Source of the DNA: Hemileia vastatrix
Lineage: Eukaryota; Basidiomycota; Pucciniomycetes; Pucciniales; Zaghouaniaceae
Assembly: GCA_030280995.1 (NCBI GenBank)
Contig: JASXTE010000017.1
Coordinates: 26,833,998-26,897,997 of the forward strand
Direction of reading: 5' to 3'
Length of the DNA: 64,000 bases
This document shows, one piece after another, positions 55,966-64,000 of the stretch (its first letter is position 1; every line of letters begins with the position of its first letter). The notes under the pieces were generated by a model, which saw nothing but the letters and a program-made list of their open reading frames with translations, was not told the origin of the DNA and did no database searches. The position numbers and the translations under genes are program-made.

Positions 55966-56123
55966 CTCAATAAGTAATGAAAAGCGTTAACAATTGATAA
56001 AATAACAAGCCTCTTGCAGGACAATAACAAAAATCCAATTAGAGTTCCAGAAAATAAGCCTCTTGCAGGCTAATAACGTTCTTGATCCAAGTAAGTCTTT
56101 TAAAGAAAGCTAGAGAAATCGAA

Positions 56124-56140
56124 CCCCACATTGGGCGCCA
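56124..56140 (-). other. Primer binding site, element G
   Basis: The minus strand reads TGGCGCCCAATGTGGGG, two bases from the LTR end, as in F. Confidence 0.85.
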
Positions 56141-56142
56141 AC

Positions 56143-57264
56143 TATGGTAAGGTAAACTCTTACAGTTGCCTTGCTGTAAGCAGAATCCGGAGGAGATATG
56201 TGGATTTAGCTGAAAACCCCGTCCTTCCAATAAAAATAACAAAATGGGAATTCTAAATCACTAAGCTAACCAATCTACTTGAATCCGATTGATGAAAATA
56301 ATGAAACTCTAAAATAATTACGCTTATTGAGATTTAAAGAATGTGGCTGTTGATAAAGAAATACTGATAACAACAATTAAGGTGTACCAGTGAAAAGATC
56401 TGAAAAGATTGACTTTTATGTTTTTATAATAATTTGAATTTTTATGAGACAGCAATAATCAAGTCCCAGTGATGAAGACCTTTCTAAAGATACCCTGTAT
56501 GAAGTGTTATTTTAATTGTTGAGTAGAATTTCTAAAATGTTATATATAAAATATTAAGTTATAAGGGTATTACAATTTATTTAATTTGTTGAGTAATAAA
56601 AAATGAGACTTTGGTGGTTAAAGATTAAGCTGTATGATGTGTCCCTCCCTCTCAATTTCGAGTTTGAGAAGCGCTTAAGTATTCCTAGTCACGTGCCTAA
56701 GTTTTCCCCTCCAGAGCTCTTCCAGAGTCAATCCGGAGCCCGTACGGAGTCCGTACGGAGTCTGTACGGAGTCGAAACGGAGTCCGTCCGGACTTCCGGA
56801 CTCAATTAGAACCTTAAAACTATAATAAAAAATCTAGAAAAATTACACATAATAGAGCTACTTCCCCTTTACATACCAAACTAATTTTCGTAGTCTGCGC
56901 AGCTCTAATTACCCCGTGAAAATTCATCAAAGTTAAGTAATTTTTGAAAACGTAAATATTTCTATAAAACTTTAAAATTCATTTAAAAATATAAGAAAAA
57001 TAGTAAAAATTCTGGGAAAATTTCCCAAGGTTCTTGAGTGACTTGACTTGATACTTATAAATTTTTCAGACCGTAAAAATAAGTTTTCTCCATAAAATAA
57101 ATTGTATTTGTGTAGGCATTCGCTCGTGACCGATTTCTTCATATTTTAAACTCCAATAAATTAAATAAAACCATTTTTATAAAAAAAATAATAACGCCAA
57201 TCTTGCACGCCGTAATAACTCCATTTACATATTTAGGTGCCGTACTAAACTTTAGGCTACCACA
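56143..57264 (-). repeat. 5' LTR of element G
   Basis: 1122 bp, five minisatellite units (56735-56790). The first about 85 bp next to the PBS agree with F; beyond that it follows the other LTR of G. Confidence 0.93.
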
Positions 57265-57268
57265 CTGT

Positions 57269-57860
57269 CTCCGTTTTAGGAGGTTGGGGAGCGCTCCAGG
57301 AGGGTTTTTTATGCAATCTGGCAGGTACAGGCGCCAGATTGGTGGGTGCGCATGGGCTCCTAGTTGGTGGTCTGTGTACATAGTGAATAAGACAGTTTGG
57401 GGCAACCTTAATCATCATACAACCATCCAGAGGTGATATCATTGTTCCTCACTCAGTTTTCACTGTTTTCTGGCCACAATTGGCTGTGTTTGTTGCAAGT
57501 GAGTTCTTCATTTAACTTAACTTGAGCAAATGTTTTCTCTGTTATAGTCTTACAAGCTATAGCAAGTATTATTGCTGTCTCTGGTGTGGATTTGCAGCCT
57601 ACATCAAGTATCTTTGCTGTCTCTGGTGTGGACTTTGTTCTACATTTCAGTTCTTAGGTCTGGTAGTCTATCTGGGGACTACTTTCTTGGCTCATCAAGC
57701 AGTCAAGTGTGTTAAAAAGGGGCTTTAGCAAAACAGGAACCAACTTACTTTAGCAAGTAAATCTCACTCTATTTTTCTAAAGGGACAGGGGATTTTCTCT
57801 CTGGTTTTTCTCCAACTCCCTTGGTCAAGGCCTATAGTTAGTACTATAGGATTATCTACA
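57269..57860 (+). repeat. 5' LTR of element H, right part
   Basis: Resumes after the second CTGT of G (57265-57268) and runs CTCCGTTTTAGG to GGATTATCTACA. It aligns with 20017-20611 of E. Confidence 0.93.
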
Positions 57861-57864
57861 TTTC

Positions 57865-57881
57865 TGGCGCCCAACGTGGGG
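57865..57881 (+). other. Primer binding site, element H
   Basis: TGGCGCCCAACGTGGGG, identical to E. Confidence 0.85.
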
Positions 57882-57951
57882 TAGAACTTGCTAGTTCTTT
57901 GGAATCTCTGTTTGCTTTGGTTGGCTCTTTTTGGTGTTTTGGACTGGAGGA

Positions 57952-60332
57952 ATGGCTTCTGGTTCCTCTATTCCTGTGGTGACTGTCAGTGGGGGGGATG
58001 GTCCTCCTTCTGTGATGGTTAGGGAGTGTGTGAGAATTAAAACTTGGGATGGTACCAAGTTTAATGGGGAGGATGTCAAGTGGTTTCTAGAGAAGTATGA
58101 AACTGCTGCTGGAGTGGATGGTGCTTCCTACCTGGACATGGTGAAGCAGATTATCTTCTTCATTGTTGATAGGTCAGTGGAGAAGGAGATTGTGGCCATG
58201 TCTGGCTACAAGAAGAGGGATTGGAAATTGCTGTGTAGGGAGATGGTGGATAGATGGGGTGTCAAGTTCACTATGGTGGATCTGAACAAGGTTGTCAGTG
58301 AATGGCAATCTTATGGTGGTGTTGGTAACTTACATAGTTACAGGAAGTTTCTGCTACAGTTTGATCCTGTGGTGGAATATTTGGTGGAAGTGGAGGAGCT
58401 GGCACATGAAAATGCTGCCAAAAATGTTTTTTGGTCTGCCCTGGCTAGAGATGTCAGGATGGATGTGTTGAAGGAGTTGTCAAGAAAGGAGTTGATGAAG
58501 ACTCTTTCTAATGGGGATCAGAAGTTGCCTGCCTTGGATAAGGTGAAGGAGGCTGTTGAGGCCCATTTGAAGTTATTGGCTGTGGACACCTATCAGGAGG
58601 GGTGTGCCAAGTATGTCAGCAAAGTCAGTGAGGCTTTGGATGAAGAGGAAGTTAGGGAGAAGAAGGAGGAGAAGAATTTGGTGCAGGTTCCCAAACATGA
58701 GAGGGACCCAATGGTGGAGCAGCTGGCTGATCTGACAAAACAGCTGCACATTTTTTTCCAGGAGGCCAAGAAGGTTAATAAGGCACCTTCTCAGCCAAGA
58801 GATTTTGAAAGGAGGGTTGGTAGGAGTGATCCTTGGGTTTGCTCATATTGCAGTAGGAGGGGGCACAGGTCCAATGATTGTTGGGCACTGAACAGAGATG
58901 TGTCTGAAGGAAAAGTGGAGTTTGATGGAAGGGTTTTTAAGTTCCCTGACGGTTCTTTTGTGAAGCCCAGTGAGGGGCAGGCTCCTGGGATTTGGTCAGG
59001 AGAAGGGGTGGTCTCAATCAAAGGAGGCCAAGGTTTGAGGAGATTCCTGATCAGGGGAAGTCTTCTGTTAAGGTAGATGAGGACGTCAAGTGAAATGGGA
59101 AGGAGGTCAATAAGGTCTCTTTTTCTACTTCCTTTGGTGGTTTTGAGTTGTATTCTTGTGGTGGACAGTCAAGTGGTGAATGCTTCGCTGGTGTTTATGA
59201 TGTGGAAGCAGGAAAGGTGGGAAGGCCTAAGAGAAGTTCTCAGGCCCAACCAAAGCCAAATGCTTCAAAGGGGGATCCTAAGCTGAGTGCAGCTAGGATG
59301 AGGTACAGCAAAGAGGAGCTGTACAAGATGCAGAAGGGTATGGGTGATATGGGCCCCCCTAGTTTTGGTGCATTGGACCTAAATGGTGAGCCAATGCCAA
59401 TGGAGGTAGATTCTGACTCTGAGGAGGATGTCCCTTTGGCTTCATTGCCAAAGCCTGTTGGAGTCAGAGGTTCTGGTGAGGGATCTGGTTTGGTTCCTGT
59501 TAATGGTAAATCTGTTGGTGGTACTGGTCCTCAAGAATCTTCTAGGACCAAGGTGGTGAAGCAACGAGCTCACTTTGAGAGGCCAGTAGTGTCTGGTCAA
59601 GTTAATGTTATGGACTCTGTCCTGGAAAGGATGAACCAGGGTCAGGTTTCCCTATCTTATGGGGAATTGTATGCTATCAGTCCAGGGTTGGCTGATAGGC
59701 AGAAGAAGTTGCTGACCAGGAGAAGGGTTTATTCTGGTGAGGTAGAATATATTTGTGATTCTGCTGAAAAGTTTGGTGAGGGGTTGGAAACTCATTTTTC
59801 TGATCCTCTGGAATATGTCAATGTCACTCTGAATGGCAGGGAGGCAAGGGCGTTGGTGGATTCAGGTTCTCAGATAAACCTGATTTCTTTGTTTGAGGCA
59901 ACTCATATGGGCCTCCCCATCAAAACTGGTATTGGTGGGAATTTGAGAGGGATCGGTGGCCATGTCACTGAATTGGTTGGAACTTCAGAGTTTGTGAAGT
60001 TAGATGTTGGAGGAGCTTCAAGGAAGGTTCATTTTTACATTGCTAAAGGTAATGTAAAAGCAGTTTTAGGTGGGCCATTCGTGATGGATTTTCAGGCAAG
60101 AATAGGTTATTAATTTGATTTGGGAATCATTTTGTAGTTGACTGGTGAAGACGAAAGGAGGCTTCACATGAGGTTATCATCCCCTGGAGAGGATGGTTGG
60201 GAGACTAGGCCTGGTTTATCTTCAATGTGCCAGTGCATGGATTGCTGCAGGAGAAGGAAAGAAGTGGGTGCTGCCTCTGGCTTTTTGGAGTGCGGCTCAG
60301 GCTCTATTGAGAGTCTGTCTTTTTTAGAGTAA
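57952..60332 (+). pseudogene. Element H gag-protease, frameshifted
   Basis: ATG at 57952 (MASGSSIPVV). Gag is almost identical to that of E. CCHC knuckle CSYCSRRGHRSNDC near 58847. The missing base in GCTCCTGGGATTTGG (58988) is the same as in E and moves the frame before the acidic linker. TGA follows at 59091 (GTCAAG TGA). The protease then runs open (59148-60113) with ALVDSGSQINLI (59850) and VLGGPFVMDF, until TAA at 60111 (CAA in E) and a TAG at 60134. It ends FLE-TAA (60330-60332). Confidence 0.9.
60320..60326 (+). promoter_or_regulatory. -1 frameshift heptamer (T TTT TTA), element H
   Basis: TCT TTT TTA GAG TAA, in phase, one codon before the stop. Pol continues in the -1 frame. Confidence 0.75.
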
Positions 60333-63300
60333 TGAGGGCTGATCACCCTAGTGCCACAACCTCTACCCAAGATGAGGAAATCCCAGGTTGTAGTAGGTAA
60401 GCTCCCTTGGAGATATACCAAGTGTATTTTCAACTTTCTCTTTTTAATGTTTCTCTTCTCTGCAAGTATTCATCAAGTTTTTTATCAAGTCTCTGTTCTC
60501 TCTCAAGATTCTTAATTATTTTTAATTCAAGTTTAAAGAAGAAGATTGGTTATACATCTTTATTGAAAGATATGCGGAAAAGTTTTGGGGCTGTGAGATT
60601 GGGGTCTAAAAGTAAGTCCTCCCAATTGTGCACCGCTAGGGTTTCTTCTACACCTTTCGAAAACATTACCTTGGCCACACATGTGAGCAATGGGGAAACC
60701 CTTGGTTTTTGTTCCAGGTCTGGTGGTGAAGATTTCCTGAAGATCCCTTAAGTTGAAGGTGGAGCGGCAAAGTATAAGAAGGTAGCGCAGAAGATTAGGC
60801 CTGTCAATGACCCTACGCCTGTGGGTTTGAATCCGCCTTTGAAGAGACCTCCTTTGTCAAGAGATCCGTACTGTACTCCTTTGGTGAAGAATCCTTCAGA
60901 ATTTTTAGAGATGGCTAGGGTGACCGTGGAAAGATTGAAAGTTGTTAATTTTGGTCCTGATGGGTGGTTGTCTGAGGAAGAAAAGAAGTTGTTGTTGCAC
61001 GTTATTGTGCTAAGGGAAAAAGCGGTGGCATTTGTTGAGGAGGAAAGGGGTGTATTGAAGCACTCTTATGGGGAACCTTACTTGATTCCTGTTGTTTGTC
61101 ATGAACCTTGGCAAATGAAACCTATTCCGATTCCAGCCGCTATTCGAGAGGATTTTGTAAAGATTGTTAGGGAAAGAGTCAGGACTGGGTTATATGAACA
61201 ATCAACATCCATTTACTCAAGTCCGGTGTTCTGTGTAAAGAAGCAGAATGGAAAGTTGAGGGTGGTTCATGATCTTAGAGCCTTCAATAGAGTCACTATC
61301 AAGGACGCTGGTATGTCGCCAAGTGCAGAGGATTTTATTGAATCTTTTGTTGGAAGGGTGTGTTATTGTTTGGGTGATATTATGGGTGGTTATGTTGAGA
61401 GGGAACTCCATACGGATTCAAGGCCTCTCACAACTTTTGAGACTCCTTTGGGAAGATTTCAGCTCACTAGGTTGCCTCAAGGAGCAACTAATTCAGTGGC
61501 AGTTTATCAAGCACAGATGGCTTGGATTTTGCAGGATGAGGTTCCTACTCATGCTGGTAGTTTTATTGATGATGGTGGAATTAAAGGACCATCCACTGAT
61601 TATGGTAATGAGGTGTTATTGGAGAACCCTGGAATGAGGAGGTTTGTGTGGGAATATGCAATAACTCTAGAGAGAGTGTTGTTCAGGATTGAAGAGGCTG
61701 GTTTGACCATTTCAGGGTCAAAATTCTGTTGTTGCGTTCCTGCTTTGGAAATTCTGGGTCATGTGGTATTTAAAGAGGGAAGGATTATGGCGAAGAAGAA
61801 GATTAATAAAATTCAGGAATGGCCAAGGCCTAAAAATACTACTGAAGTCAGAGGATTTTTGGGTGTATATGTATATGTCAGGATTTTCATTAAGGATTTT
61901 TCTTTGTTGGCTTCACCTTTAAGAAGGTTGACCAGAAAAGATGCAGATTGGGAATGGACGGAAGAGTGTGAAGAGGCTTTTCAGAAGCTGAAAAAGGTTG
62001 TTGGTGAAGATATAATTCTTCACAAGTTGGATTATGGTGTTGGTGCTGAAAAGCTTTATCTTTCAGTGGACTCAAGTTATATTGCTGCTGGTGCTGTTTT
62101 GTCTCAGGAGGATAAGACTGGGAGGGTCAGGCCAGTAAGGTATGAGTCTGTGGTGTTTAATGAGGTGGAATCTAGGTATTCTCAACCTAAGTTGGAATTG
62201 TGTGGCGTAGCTAAAATTTTAAAGAAGCTACAGACAGTTTTGTGGGGGCAGCATTTTGAGCTGCAGGTGGATGCAAAATCTTTGGTTCAGATGATCAATA
62301 CACCTAGTCTTCCAAATGCTCCAATGACTAGGTTGGTGGCATTTATTCAACATTTTCCTTTTGACCTGGTACACAAACCAGGTAAAACTTTTACTATGCC
62401 TGATGGATTATCAAGGAGGCCACCTACAGATGAGGATTCTGATTCTGAAGATATTGACAAAGATGTTCCAGTGATTAAGGCCAGCACAAAGGGTGCTGAG
62501 GATTTTTCTTTCCTCCCCCATGAGGCTAAACTGGATGATTGTTCTGACCTCCTCCAAGAGGTTAAACTGGCTGGATCTGATCTTGATTCTGGTGATCAGG
62601 ATGTTTTTGTTGATGAAGATAGAGTTGTTGTTTGGGACAGCTCAAAATTGGAAAAGGGTGTTTTGTTAGTGAACTGGATTCTCACAAGGTTCAGTGGAAA
62701 GAGAAGGACGTGCCAAAATTTAAGGATTGGTGTCCTGGTTGGTGTGCTCAATTGGCTCATTTTCACACTGGTTATTTTGATGACAGAGTTGTACCCTTGG
62801 ATGTTGTTTTGTTGGATTTTGAAGATGAGACCTGGGGTCAGTCTGGGTTTTATTTTATCCTGGTGGAATATCTGTTGACCTTGGAGAGCCAGATAGTTGT
62901 GATGATGATACTTGGTTGGAAATCAAGAAGAAGAGTCCTGGATTTTATGTGTCAGGAAGGCGCTTGATGAGAAGGAGACATCCTAATCCTCAAGTGGTGG
63001 TGACTCAGAAGAAGGGTCAAGAATTGGTTTTGAAGTCTTTGCATGAAGACCTTGGTCATAGAGGCTTTGGGGAGACTTATAGAAGAGTAGCAGACAGATT
63101 TTGGTGGCCGGGTATGAAGTTGGCTGTTCAGGGTTTGGTTCAATCTTGTGAAGAATGTCAAAGAAGAAGTCACTTGAAACCTAAAGAGGTGGGCCGTGCT
63201 ACTGGTGAATCAACTGTTTTTGGAAGGGTCAGCCTGGATGCTGTCCATATTAAAGAGGGCAGGTATAAATACTTGATTGTTGCTAGGGATGATTTGTCTG

Positions 63301-64000
63301 GTTGGGTTGAGGCAGTGCTCCTGGTTAATTTGACTGCCAAGAATGTGGCAGAGCTTTTGAAGAAGGAGTGGATTTATAGGTATGGGTTGATGAAGTTGGT
63401 CACTGTTGATGGTGGGCCAGAGTTTGGTGCCGAGTTTAAAGAAGCTGTGGCTAGTGTTGGTTCTAGGGTTAGAGTGGCTACACCGTATTATCCTGAAGCT
63501 GAAGGCATGGTTGAAAGAGGCCAACAAGTTATCAAGAATGCTTATGTGTGGAGATTGTGCCAAAAAGTGGAGGTATTATTTACCCTTGGTGTTATTTGCG
63601 GATAGGCTCACTGTGAAGAGGACAACTGGCTATTCTCCTTATGAGTTAATGTTTGGTCAGAAAGCCATTCTACCAGTGGACTTGGAAGCTGTCTCTTATC
63701 TTGGAATTGATTGGGATGACATGCACTCAACAGAAGATTTGCTCTGTGCCAGGATGCAACAGTTGGAATGTAGAGAGGAATGTCAGGAGAAGGCATACTC
63801 TAGAATGATGAAGATTAGGAATCAATCAGTCAGGTACTGGGACAAGAAGTTGGCTTATAGACTCAGGAATCCCTTGAAACCTGGTTGTTTGGTTTTGGTG
63901 TATAATAGAAGTTTGGAGAGTCAGTGGGGCAAAATATTTGCTGACAGATGGAATGGACCTTACAGAGTCAGATCTCAGGCGTCTGGAGGTTCTTATGTTT
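60321..64000 (+). pseudogene. Element H pol, broken, runs off the window
   Basis: The linker holds one GSKSKSSQL block only (about 60605); a segment of roughly 440 bp present in E is missing. TAA at 60749 (CAA in E). RT to RNase H are open in one frame (60821 to about 62660): LPQGATNSVAVYQ, SFIDDGGIKGPS, LSVDSSYIAAGAVLSQ, PDGLSRR. One-base losses at about 62664 and 62888 precede integrase (HEDLGHRGFGETYRR...CEEC, LDAVH, VTVDGGPEFG, AEGMVERGQQ). The 8-base loss after IKNA (about 63540) is shared with E. The window ends in the GPY/F module (RWNGPYRV). Confidence 0.93.

Larger units (their letters stand above)
44569..57264 (-). mobile_element. Element G: young, nearly intact Ty3/gypsy retrotransposon with antisense cargo gene
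   Basis: 12,696 bp flanked by CTGT (44565-44568 and 57265-57268). Same family and orientation as F. Pol has one premature stop only. Between the PPT and the paired GAGCCGAAT block it carries an extra segment of about 0.7 kb with an intron-containing gene on the opposite strand. Confidence 0.95.
31917..64000 (+). mobile_element. Element H: Ty3/gypsy retrotransposon (E/H family), LTR split by F and G, 3' end outside window
   Basis: LTR pieces at 31917-32386, 44541-44568 and 57269-57860 add up to one LTR of about 1090 bp. PBS, gag-PR, frameshift site and pol follow from 57865. The window ends in the GPY/F part of integrase. H inserted into the 3' LTR of E; F and G later inserted into H. Confidence 0.93.

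Noticed and set aside
1..64000. Search for tRNA or rRNA genes
   Set aside because: I saw no cloverleaf with the B-box GGTTCGANTCC and no rRNA-like conserved segment; only PBS complements to a tRNA end.

Overview
This window is a stack of nested Ty3/gypsy LTR retrotransposons from an AT-rich fungal genome, with one decayed host-type gene in the older left part. A fungal host is inferred from antisense genes with short GT-AG introns (50-84 nt) and a Zn(II)2Cys6-type cysteine pattern. A basidiomycete, perhaps a rust, would suit the TE-rich, CpG-decayed character, but the order is not proven.

Layout. Element A (minus, 1-6059) is a decayed gag-PR-pol copy cut by the window start; its LTR carries a 439-bp tandem duplication. 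6320-8580 is a broken Myb/SANT-like gene split by solo LTR C (7035-8061). Element B (minus, 8739 to about 11120) is the decayed 3' end of the F/G family. Element D (plus, 12707-19511) is a decayed E/H-family copy that stops inside integrase, where a 26-bp stub, X, begins. Element E (plus, 19538-31916) starts directly after X, and H (plus, from 31917 past the window end) sits inside E's 3' LTR. F (minus, 32387-44536) and G (minus, 44569-57264) both sit inside H's 5' LTR, each with a perfect 4-bp target duplication (GCGG and CTGT).

Two related families are present. E/H (with A, C, D) have LTRs of about 1.05-1.1 kb starting TGTGGTC. F/G (with B) have LTRs of about 1.1-1.2 kb starting TGTGGTAGCC and carrying an 11-bp minisatellite. 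Both have PBS TGGCGCCCAA(C/T)GTGGGG, a PPT ending GGAGGGAGGA, gag-PR in one reading unit (CCHC knuckle and DSG protease), and pol (RT with FIDD, RNase H, HHCC-DDE integrase, GPY/F) reached through a conserved -1 slippery heptamer T TTT TT(A/G) placed one codon before the gag-PR stop.

The most interesting material is outside gag-pol. First, both families carry many copies of a small hairpin: a 4-5 bp covarying stem, a six-base loop like CNCCAA, then a constant TTAAACTGG tail. It occurs in 3' arrays and inside pol, where it encodes L(Q/P)(Q/H)E-x-KL peptides. Second, a collinear 3' module of larger inverted-repeat structures with compensatory changes follows pol in E, F and G. Third, between pol and the 3' LTR, E and G carry homologous antisense, intron-containing genes for a Zn(II)2Cys6-like protein; F and B lack it.
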